From Spirochaetaceae bacterium (GTDB taxonomy: Bacteria > Spirochaetota > Spirochaetia > Treponematales > Breznakiellaceae): 12,298 nt of DNA. The stretch's first letter is position 1. Every line of letters begins with the position of its first letter. The notes under the pieces are model-generated. The model worked only from the letters and a program-made list of their open reading frames with translations. It was not told where the DNA came from and did no database searches. Of the stretch, positions 6,288 to 12,298 are shown piece by piece. The position numbers were made by a program, and so were the translations under genes. The stretch spans positions 1 to 12,298 of the forward strand of contig JAITGJ010000073.1 in NCBI GenBank assembly GCA_031280705.1. The letters are read 5' to 3'.

Positions 6288-6916
6288 TGATTCATTATCG
6301 GCAGGGTTCCAAGCGCGCTCCATACTTCGTCCGCGATTTCTCCGGGAGGCCGGGCGGCGTCGATGCGGACCACACGCACGCCGGATCGCTCAAATTCGGG
6401 GAGGAGCGCCAGGTACCGTTCCCGAACCCGTATCTGAAAGTCGAGGCGTTCATAACGGTCCCGTCCGGGGCGGCTTCTGATGCGTTCCATCGCTTCCGCC
6501 GGGTCAAGATCGAAAAAAAGCAGCAGTTCTGGACCGGGGAACGCGCGGTTGAGTGCCCAGGGAAGGTCCTCTCCGCAGTCGAGCCCCTGATACACAAGCG
6601 ATGAGAGCACGTACCGGTCGCTTACCACCAGTTCCCCCCGCCCGGAACGTTCCGCGACGCCGCCTTTGGCGTAGAGGTGTTCATTCCGGTCGGCGGCAAA
6701 AAGCCGGGCGCAGGTTTCCGGGAGGAGACCGGTCTCCCCGCGCAGGACCGCGCGGATCATGGTTCCCACGGGGCCGCCGGTCGGCTCAAAGGTCAGGTGA
6801 ATATGCGGACTCTTTTGTCCCCGCGCGGCGCACCGTTCCCGGAGGAAGCCGATTTGGGTGGTGGTACCGCTGCCGTCGCCGCCTTCAAGGACGGCGAAAT
6901 TCTGTATTATCAACAT
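6284..6916 (-). CDS. tmk: Thymidylate kinase
   Basis: Phosphorylates dTMP to dTDP with ATP in dTTP synthesis. The 210-residue length is normal. Motifs: P-loop EGGDGSGTTTQ (11-21), EPTGGPVG (44-51) as the usual EPGGT region, DRY (100-102) in VVSDRYVLSSLVYQG, a FFDLDP strand (134-139), and an arginine-rich LID segment RSRPGRDRYE (147-156). The P-loop lysine of GXXXXGK(S/T) is threonine here (T18); LID arginines may compensate, a variant I believe occurs in some bacterial thymidylate kinases. Start ATG 6916 has only a weak GGGG-containing ribosome binding site. The downstream 209-aa gene overlaps it by 4 bp, forming a two-gene operon that now runs into the cassettes. Confidence 0.92.
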   Translation of the reverse strand: MLIIQNFAVLEGGDGSGTTTQIGFLRERCAARGQKSPHIHLTFEPTGGPVGTMIRAVLRGETGLLPETCARLFAADRNEHLYAKGGVAERSGRGELVVSDRYVLSSLVYQGLDCGEDLPWALNRAFPGPELLLFFDLDPAEAMERIRSRPGRDRYERLDFQIRVRERYLALLPEFERSGVRVVRIDAARPPGEIADEVWSALGTLPIMNQ

Positions 6917-7311
6917 TGATACCCCGCGCGCCGCGAACGTCTGCCGCGCCGCTTCCCCTTCACGATGTACCGGATCCTTGCGGAGATTCCACTGGGCCAG
7001 ACCCGGCCCGCTTCGCGCCGCCGTATGCTGAACCGGCCTGATAACCGGCCCCGCTCAAAAAATCCGCCCGCGCACGGCTGATTCCGTCCGAAAATAAGAC
7101 AACCGCAGCGCGGGCGGCGCCTGATTGTCTGCCTGTTTGATGCCCGCCCGCAAACCCGCGTTCCGCCCTGAAAACGGACAAAAATGAGTTTTGCGCGTTT
7201 CGTATGATACCCCGCCGTATGTCAATGGGTTTTGAAAACAGCGGAATTGTTATATCATGGCGGGGCCCGGTTCGCAAAGAGCGGCGCGGGCCGTTACCGT
7301 AACAACGGAGG
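6917..7311. promoter_or_regulatory. Divergent tmk/tamB intergenic region
   Basis: About 395 bases with no supported gene. It contains GC-rich inverted repeats: a 10-bp pair, CCGCCCGCGC (7064-7073) with its complement at 7108-7117, and a further CCGCCCGC at 7144-7151. An exact 11-bp direct repeat, TGATACCCCGC, occurs at 6917-6927 and 7205-7215. A poor tamB promoter can be read as TTGAAA (7232-7237) and TATCAT (7253-7258), but the spacer is only 15 nt. The tamB Shine-Dalgarno CGGAGG lies at 7306-7311. Confidence 0.4.
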
Positions 7312-7338
7312 TTGTTTAATACTACAGGTATTAAATAG
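7312..7338 (+). repeat. Hairpin between tamB Shine-Dalgarno and start codon
   Basis: TTTAATAC (7315-7322) pairs perfectly with GTATTAAA (7328-7335), loop TACAG. The stem can extend outward to 7312/7338 with wobble pairs. It stands directly after CGGAGG and before GTG 7338-7340. Folded as the 8-bp core it leaves 3 + 2 unpaired bases between them, an effective spacing of 5. Its left side matches the family C hairpin at 4026. Confidence 0.75.
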
Positions 7339-10300
7339 TGTCTGTCCACAAAGCCGGTTACTTTGCGGACAGACCATTAACCTGTCCGGAAACAGGGCGC
7401 GGGCCAGAGGGGCCGGCCGCCGCCATTGAATCCGTTCGCCGGGAGAAACGCCTGAAAAAACGGCTGTTTTTGTACCTCACCTTTAATATTCTCGTGTTTT
7501 CCGTGCTGGTTACGCTGACCACCATCGCGGTGCGCCCCCTCCAGGCGCGGCTGCTCCAGGGAATGACGGACCTCCGCGATTATCTTATCCGGGAAGGTGA
7601 ACGGTTCCTGGGCTTTCACATTGAGTACCGCTCCCTTGGGCCTTCGATTTTTGGCCACTTTGACGTACGGGAGCTTGCCATTTTTGGCGATCAGGGCGGC
7701 GTTTATACCCGGGAAAATCCCCTCGTTTTTCTGGACCGGGCGCGCGTTTCTTTTTCCCTGTGGCGGCTCCTCGCCGGCGATGTTCCCGGCGCGCTCCGTT
7801 CAATACGGCTGGAACGGCCCGTGCTTACCCTGGGAACCGGGGAAAACGCGGAACTGCGCGCCCTGATGGAAAAACTGAGGGGAAACGGGGGCGGGCAGGA
7901 ATTTTCCCTTGCGGGGATCAAAAAACCCGTGCGGATCAGCATCCGCCGGGGGGAGTGTTCGATCCGGTACGGGGGAAGTTCCGCGGGCTTCAGGAGTCTC
8001 AGTTTTGACGCCTGGATAGGTTCGGAAGAGATTGCGGTCCGGGGCAAATGGCTCGTCAATATCGCCGTCAATTATTTGCCGGGAAAAACGATAACCGCGG
8101 GCATCGCGGGGCGTCTTTCAGGGAATTACCGGCCCGGCGATCAACGGGGCACGGTAACGCTCAACATTCCGTCCGTCCAGGGGGAAGGCTTCGCCCTGAG
8201 CGCGATCAACTTTCACATCGCCCTGCACGGAGACGGCCTGGTCATCAGCAAAATCGCTGACCGTATTCCCTACGCCGTTTCGCTTTCCTGGACCTATGGC
8301 GCCAACCGTCTTACGGGAGAATTCCGGGCGGATAATTTTTCTCCCCGCCAGCTTCTCATCCTGTCCGGCTCCCTTCGCCAGTACAACCGGCATCTGGGCA
8401 TGAACATCAATGGCGAGGCGTCCTTTGATACCCACGGCGAAGGGGGATTTGTGTATCGCCTGGATATGGACGGCGGGTTCGGACCCTTGGGCCCGTTCCG
8501 CCGTATCGATTGGCGCGTTGCGGGTACGGGCAATACGAAACGCGCGGTGTTCCGGGAGATCGACCTGCGCTTTCCCCAGGGCGAACTGTACTATACCGGT
8601 TCCCTTGCGTATCTTCCCCTTTCGCCGGATGGAACGCTTGTGGTGCGGGATTTTAGCGTAACCGGAGACGGCGGGGTGAGCGGACGGTTTGGATTTGTAA
8701 GCCGCCGGGGAACCACGGTTATTTCCGGGGAGGATCTCCGCGCGGGGGCCGTGCATTTCGCGGCCTTTACCGGAGAACTTGTCCGCCCCGCCTGGGAGAC
8801 GGGGAAGCGGAACCCCGCGGTTTCCGACGATATTCATTTTTCGGTTTCCCTGCTGGAACACGATGGGGCCGTGGAGGACGCCGCGGCCCGGGGCGATCCG
8901 CTTTCCGGTTCGCCGCCGGCAGCTTCGCCATCAGGCGATGGCGTACCATCAAACGATGGCGTACCATCAGACGATAGCGCGTCATCAGATGGCTCGCCAT
9001 CAGACGATGGCTCGCCATCAGACGATGGCGGCGCGCTTTTCGAAGACGGCGCGGCTTTGACGGGCGCCCTCGGTATTCGGGGGACCTATACGCCTTCACC
9101 CCGTGAACTCCAGACCAGTTTCAGTTTTAACACCTTTTCCGCGGGGGAAATCGCGGAACTGCTCCGGCCCTTTATCGCCTTTCCCGGCCCCGTCGCCGCG
9201 CTTACCTCACGGGCGGCGCGTCTCGTCCTTTCCACGGAAATTTTTCTTACCACTGATTTTTCCCGCGTTTCATGGAATATCCCGGAACTGTTCGCGGTCC
9301 TGAAGGGCAGGCGGGAGATCACCGCGTTTGCCTCCGTCTCCGGCACCAACCGCCGGTTTGAATTGGTGCGGGGAGAAATCGCCTGGGATGATGAACGGGT
9401 AGAGCTGATGGGCCTTATGGACATTACCAATCCTGATGATGTGTTTTTTTCGTTTCAGGCCGTGTACCGGGATCTGGTCTATTTTTTTGAGGGGACGGTG
9501 CTGGAAAAGCGGGTTATCACGCTCGCCGGTTCCTACGACGTGGCCGGTACGCTGGTTCTGGGACCTGACGGTATGTTTGCCGGGGACATTACCGCCGGCC
9601 CGGCGCCCCTGCCCGTGGGAGGCCAATTTGCCCAGCTTTCCCTGGCCGCGTCCGTTTCCTATGAAGGCCGGGACAACTGGCGGCTGCTAATGGAAAATCT
9701 TGAGATTACCGCCCTGCCCACCCCCGGCTCGCAAAATACCCTGTTCCGTATCGCCGGGGCGGCGGATCAGGACGGGGGAGGGCTTACCGAAATAGTCCTT
9801 GATGACGGCAAAAATCCCCTCACGGGCGAAGCGTTTTTCGCCTGGGAGGGGTTTGACACTATTACGGGGAGCGCCGCCATTCAGGGACGGGACGGGCGGG
9901 AATTCTACCATCTGGGCGGCGCGTACCGGGACGGCGGCCTTGAAATTACCCTTGCGGGCGAGCGGATGCAGATCGGCCGCTTTGTGCGCGCCGGCAGCCT
10001 GAATCCCGTTGCCGCGGGGAATGTCCGCTTTTCGTGGAACCGGGACGCGGACTGGTCCGTGGACCTTAATCTCAGGTCTTTAAGCGGGCGGTATGCGGAG
10101 ACCGCTTTTGAGGCTTCGGGACGGGGGCGGCTCAACGAAACCCGTTTTGTGGTGGAAAATACCCGCGTGCGTTTTGGGGAACTTGAAGGGACCATCCCGC
10201 GCGTCAGTTTCAGCCGGGAGCGCGGTCAACTGGAAACAGACGGCGCGATCCGGGGCATGGCGCTGGGGCGGCAGCTCGATCTTTCCTTTCACGCCGGTCT

Positions 10301-12050
10301 TTCAATTTCCGCGATGGAGTCCTGGTTCGATATGGCTGAGGCGGCGGAAACCCTCTTTTTTCGCCTGGACATCACGAATCTCCGGTACGGCGATTTGACG
10401 GCGGCAGAACCGTTTGATTTTACGCTGATCCGTTCCGGCGGCAACTTTGGGCTTCACGGCGGGCCGGAGGGGATGCTTGACGCATCGCTTGATGACGGCG
10501 GCTCCTTTTACGCGCGTTTTGTGGGGCCGTCCCCGCTCCGGGGAATTTTTACGGGATTTATCACGCCCGGCTATATTGATATTGCTTCCTCGAATCTGTA
10601 CTTCGATCTGGGGAGCCTCTTTGCCATTATTCCGAAAAATGACGCCATCAATTGCACCGGCGGCCTTGCGTCCGCGCGGATACGGATTCAGGGGCCGCTG
10701 GGCGATCCGGAATTTTACGGCGCGATATACGCCACGGCAGTTACCCTTACCGTGCCCCAGTACCTCGGCGCGGAAATCGGCCCCACGCCCATTACGGCGA
10801 TACTTACCGGCAACGAAATGACGTTCGGCCCCCAGTACGCACGGGTTGGCGCGGGCGCGGGCGTGGTGAACGCCTGGTTCCGGTTTGAGCGCTGGATACC
10901 GGACACATTTCGTATCGACATCCGCGCGGAGGAAGACGCGCCCATCCCCTTTTCCTTCGACATTCTGGGGGTAATCGCCCGGGGCGGCGCATCGGGAGAT
11001 CTTTCACTTTCCATGGCGAACCGGGAATTCCGCGTTCAGGGGAATCTGACCGGCGATGATACGGAGATAATTCTTTCCATTGAGGAAATGGCCGCGGCGG
11101 AAGCGGGGGCGCAGCGCTCCGGCTATGCAATGCCCTGGTCGGTGGACATGGGGATTACGAGCGGGCGGAAGGTCGATTTTTACTGGCCCAATACCAATAT
11201 GCCCATTATGCGGGCCACCGCGGCCGCGGGCACGGGCGTCAGAATAACCGCCGACTCCCTTTCCGGGCGGTTCAGCATGAAAGGCGATGTGGTGCTGAAA
11301 AGCGGGGAACTGAACTATCTGAGCCGTAATTTCTATATCCGCGACGGGGTGCTCGCCTTTGACGAGAATGAAATTACCTTTGATCCCCGTATCAGCGCCC
11401 GCGCGGAAATCCGGGAACGCAATGCGGAAGGTCCCGTTACCATTTCCATGATCGTGGACAACGAACCGCTGCGGGGCTTTACCGCCCGGTTTGAATCAAA
11501 CCCGCCCCTTTCCCAGGCGGAAATTTTTGGCGTTCTTGGACAGAGCATCCTGACCCCTTCCGGCGAAACGGATCCCAGCGCCGTGCAGCTTGCGGCCCTT
11601 ACCACGGTCGATATATTCACCAATCTGGGTCTGTGGCGGCTTGAGCGGGTGGTCCGGGATATGCTCCGGCTGGATATGTTTTCCATCCGGACCAGCCTTT
11701 TAAGGAATTTCGCCTCGATTTCCTGGGGGCTCGCCCCCGTTGACAGAAGCGTTTCATTCGGTAACTATTTTGACAACACGACTGTTTATATCGGTAAGTA
11801 TGTAGGCGCCGATATGTTTGTGCAGGGTATGGTTTCCATACGCTACGAAGATACGGCGGGTTTCCGGTCCGGGGGGTCCCGGACGGGCAGAGGTTTTACC
11901 TTCGGTAAGGCCAGGCTTGAACCGGACATCGGGGTTGAACTTAATACCCCCCTGTTCGACATCAGGTGGAACATGGCCCCCTATCATCTTGAAAATTTGT
12001 TTATCGATGATATGTCTTTTACCCTGATCTGGCGGTGGACATTCCGGTAA
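7338..12050 (+). CDS. tamB: TamB/AsmA-like translocation and assembly protein
   Basis: Very large envelope protein (up to 1570 residues) anchored in the inner membrane and spanning the periplasm. TamB relatives help outer-membrane protein assembly and phospholipid transport. One membrane segment (about 43-65, FLYLTFNILVFSVLVTLTTIAV) follows a basic REKRLKKR; a YRSLGPSIFGHFDVRELAIFG region and long beta-rich repeats follow. The last 400 or so residues form the TamB (DUF490) domain, with GVLAFDENEITFDPRI, the PPLSQAEIFGVLGQ motif near 1390, a VYIGKYVG strand and the aromatic end LIWRWTFR. Residues 531-565 are a PSDDGS-type repeat linker. The start is uncertain: GTG 7338 is the only ATG/GTG in frame before the membrane segment, CGGAGG is 26 nt upstream, and residues 1-13 come from a hairpin repeat. 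A non-ATG start such as ATT 7425 is the alternative. A partner Omp85-type gene might lie beyond the window. Confidence 0.88.
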   Translation: MSVHKAGYFADRPLTCPETGRGPEGPAAAIESVRREKRLKKRLFLYLTFNILVFSVLVTLTTIAVRPLQARLLQGMTDLRDYLIREGERFLGFHIEYRSLGPSIFGHFDVRELAIFGDQGGVYTRENPLVFLDRARVSFSLWRLLAGDVPGALRSIRLERPVLTLGTGENAELRALMEKLRGNGGGQEFSLAGIKKPVRISIRRGECSIRYGGSSAGFRSLSFDAWIGSEEIAVRGKWLVNIAVNYLPGKTITAGIAGRLSGNYRPGDQRGTVTLNIPSVQGEGFALSAINFHIALHGDGLVISKIADRIPYAVSLSWTYGANRLTGEFRADNFSPRQLLILSGSLRQYNRHLGMNINGEASFDTHGEGGFVYRLDMDGGFGPLGPFRRIDWRVAGTGNTKRAVFREIDLRFPQGELYYTGSLAYLPLSPDGTLVVRDFSVTGDGGVSGRFGFVSRRGTTVISGEDLRAGAVHFAAFTGELVRPAWETGKRNPAVSDDIHFSVSLLEHDGAVEDAAARGDPLSGSPPAASPSGDGVPSNDGVPSDDSASSDGSPSDDGSPSDDGGALFEDGAALTGALGIRGTYTPSPRELQTSFSFNTFSAGEIAELLRPFIAFPGPVAALTSRAARLVLSTEIFLTTDFSRVSWNIPELFAVLKGRREITAFASVSGTNRRFELVRGEIAWDDERVELMGLMDITNPDDVFFSFQAVYRDLVYFFEGTVLEKRVITLAGSYDVAGTLVLGPDGMFAGDITAGPAPLPVGGQFAQLSLAASVSYEGRDNWRLLMENLEITALPTPGSQNTLFRIAGAADQDGGGLTEIVLDDGKNPLTGEAFFAWEGFDTITGSAAIQGRDGREFYHLGGAYRDGGLEITLAGERMQIGRFVRAGSLNPVAAGNVRFSWNRDADWSVDLNLRSLSGRYAETAFEASGRGRLNETRFVVENTRVRFGELEGTIPRVSFSRERGQLETDGAIRGMALGRQLDLSFHAGLSISAMESWFDMAEAAETLFFRLDITNLRYGDLTAAEPFDFTLIRSGGNFGLHGGPEGMLDASLDDGGSFYARFVGPSPLRGIFTGFITPGYIDIASSNLYFDLGSLFAIIPKNDAINCTGGLASARIRIQGPLGDPEFYGAIYATAVTLTVPQYLGAEIGPTPITAILTGNEMTFGPQYARVGAGAGVVNAWFRFERWIPDTFRIDIRAEEDAPIPFSFDILGVIARGGASGDLSLSMANREFRVQGNLTGDDTEIILSIEEMAAAEAGAQRSGYAMPWSVDMGITSGRKVDFYWPNTNMPIMRATAAAGTGVRITADSLSGRFSMKGDVVLKSGELNYLSRNFYIRDGVLAFDENEITFDPRISARAEIRERNAEGPVTISMIVDNEPLRGFTARFESNPPLSQAEIFGVLGQSILTPSGETDPSAVQLAALTTVDIFTNLGLWRLERVVRDMLRLDMFSIRTSLLRNFASISWGLAPVDRSVSFGNYFDNTTVYIGKYVGADMFVQGMVSIRYEDTAGFRSGGSRTGRGFTFGKARLEPDIGVELNTPLFDIRWNMAPYHLENLFIDDMSFTLIWRWTFR
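7340..7374. repeat. 35-bp hairpin, copy 1 (family A')
   Basis: 14-nt arms (left GTCTGTCCACAAAG) flank the 7-nt loop CCGGTTA. The whole 35 bp is the exact reverse complement of 12141-12175. In this orientation one stem position is A-C on the plus strand (G-T on the minus). It overlaps codons 1-13 of the tamB frame. Confidence 0.92.
8928..9032. repeat. 18-bp tandem repeat inside tamB
   Basis: Six near-copies of an 18-bp unit, one shortened to 15 bp, encode PSGDGV, PSNDGV, PSDDSA, SSDGS, PSDDGS, PSDDGG. Units are in frame, so copy changes keep the protein open. CCATC and GATGG alternate at 4-nt spacing, so each unit is also a small palindrome. The encoded acidic Ser/Asp/Gly stretch is probably a flexible periplasmic linker. 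Confidence 0.88.
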
Positions 12051-12054
12051 AAAA

Positions 12055-12093
12055 GCGGCTGTTTTGCGGCAGCCGCGGGATACGGCGCTGCCG
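12055..12093 (+). repeat. Overlapping hairpins after tamB stop
   Basis: GCGGCTG (12055-12061) pairs with CAGCCGC (12070-12076). Alternatively CGGCAGC (12067-12073) pairs with GCTGCCG (12087-12093). The two folds exclude each other. No uridine tail follows either one, so their role as terminators is doubtful. Confidence 0.6.
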
Positions 12094-12105
12094 GCCTTGA
12101 AAATC

Positions 12106-12137
12106 GCATTTTCGCAGCCTAAAGGCTAAGAAAATGC
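12106..12137. repeat. Hairpin, family B
   Basis: Outer arms GCATTTTC and GAAAATGC, a 2-nt internal loop on each side, then inner stem AGCC/GGCT with loop TAAA. It shares GCANTTTCGCAGCC with the hairpin at 4071 and the two-stem plan with the one at 12223. Confidence 0.85.
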
Positions 12138-12140
12138 ACG

Positions 12141-12175
12141 GTCTGTCCGCAAAGTAACCGGCTTTGTGGACAGAC
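12141..12175. repeat. 35-bp hairpin, copy 2 (family A')
   Basis: Exact reverse complement of 7340-7374: left arm GTCTGTCCGCAAAG, loop TAACCGG, with a G-T pair on this strand. Together with copy 1 it brackets tamB as an inverted pair about 4.8 kb apart. It starts 3 nt after a family B hairpin. Confidence 0.92.
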
Positions 12176-12183
12176 ACTAAATA

Positions 12184-12220
12184 GACGTGTTCCAAAACCC
12201 GGTTGGTTTCGGAACACGTC
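12184..12220. repeat. Hairpin, family A (37 nt)
   Basis: 16-nt arms (left GACGTGTTCCAAAACC) with loop CGGTT and one imperfect position. Read on the minus strand it has loop AACCG and length 37, as at 4117-4153. It is preceded by ACTAAATAG, similar to the linker before 4026. Confidence 0.85.
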
Positions 12221-12222
12221 CT

Positions 12223-12261
12223 GCGGTTTCTCAGGCTAAAGCCTTGTGAAACCGCTTTTTT
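12223..12261 (+). terminator. Intrinsic terminator, family B hairpin with T-tail
   Basis: Arms GCGGTTTC (12223-12230) and GAAACCGC (12248-12255) enclose an inner AGGC/GCCT stem with loop TAAA. Six T residues follow at once (12256-12261). This is the best rho-independent terminator in the window and probably ends tamB transcription. An alternative CCGCTT/AAGCGG stem (12252-12267) uses the T-tail. Confidence 0.7.
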
Positions 12262-12270
12262 AAGCGGAAG

Positions 12271-12298
12271 CTGTTCTGAAACTGAAGTTTCAGAACAG
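12271..12298. repeat. Hairpin, family C, at window end
   Basis: A perfect 12-bp stem (left arm CTGTTCTGAAAC) with loop TGAA ends exactly at the window edge. On the other strand the loop is TTCA within AACTTCAGTT, as in 4026-4057. Confidence 0.85.

Noticed and set aside
7064..7151. GC-rich inverted repeats as a regulatory RNA
   Set aside because: The matches are CCGCCCGC-type runs in very GC-rich DNA and may arise by chance; no further structure supports an RNA gene.
6960..7349. Open frame of 129 codons on the minus strand between tmk and tamB
   Set aside because: It starts inside the hairpin repeat, has no Shine-Dalgarno sequence and no recognisable domain, and its composition looks like a chance open frame in GC-rich DNA.
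12055..12298. Possible CRISPR array because of regularly spaced palindromes
   Set aside because: The units are not identical, there are no spacers of constant length, and no cas genes are present.

Overview
The window (about 12.3 kb) looks like a fairly GC-rich spirochaete chromosome, most likely a Treponema relative. This rests on gene content: a ClpC-type ATPase, a long PRPP synthetase, a thymidylate kinase with a GSGTTT P-loop, and a giant TamB protein. It is a judgement from family knowledge, not a search result. The host-like genes use GC-rich codons. One internal block (about 4.26-5.65 kb) carries two strikingly AT-rich genes.

Layout: (1) 1-117, palindromes downstream of clpC. (2) 116-2674 (-), clpC, starting at a TTG with a strong Shine-Dalgarno sequence. 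(3) 2813-3925 (+), prs, divergent from clpC. (4) 3926-4265, a noncoding convergent gap holding six consecutive hairpins. (5) 4260-5653, two gene cassettes on the minus strand, a GNAT acetyltransferase and a Nudix hydrolase. They are bounded by sites resembling integron attC (GCACATAAC ... GTTATGTGC). No integrase or transposase is in the window. (6) 5658-6287 (-), an anchored/exported protein of 209 aa, translationally coupled to the upstream tmk (6284-6916, -). (7) 6917-7337, a divergent gap. (8) 7338-12050 (+), a TamB/AsmA-like protein of about 1570 aa. (9) 12051-12298, another dense array of hairpins that includes a probable terminator.

Housekeeping logic: clpC (protein quality control), prs (PRPP for nucleotide synthesis), tmk (dTTP synthesis) and tamB (envelope lipid or protein transport) are ordinary conserved genes. 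The unusual content lies between them. The first item is the cassette pair. Each cassette carries its own outer inverted-repeat arms, which match within a cassette but differ between cassettes, as expected if each travels with its own attC stem. The second is a set of intergenic hairpins in at least three families, with conserved loops and different but self-complementary stems. They are combined in varying order at four loci. One 35-bp member occurs twice, in exact inverted orientation, on either side of tamB. The upstream copy overlaps the tamB start, where a neighbouring hairpin separates the Shine-Dalgarno sequence from the only GTG start.
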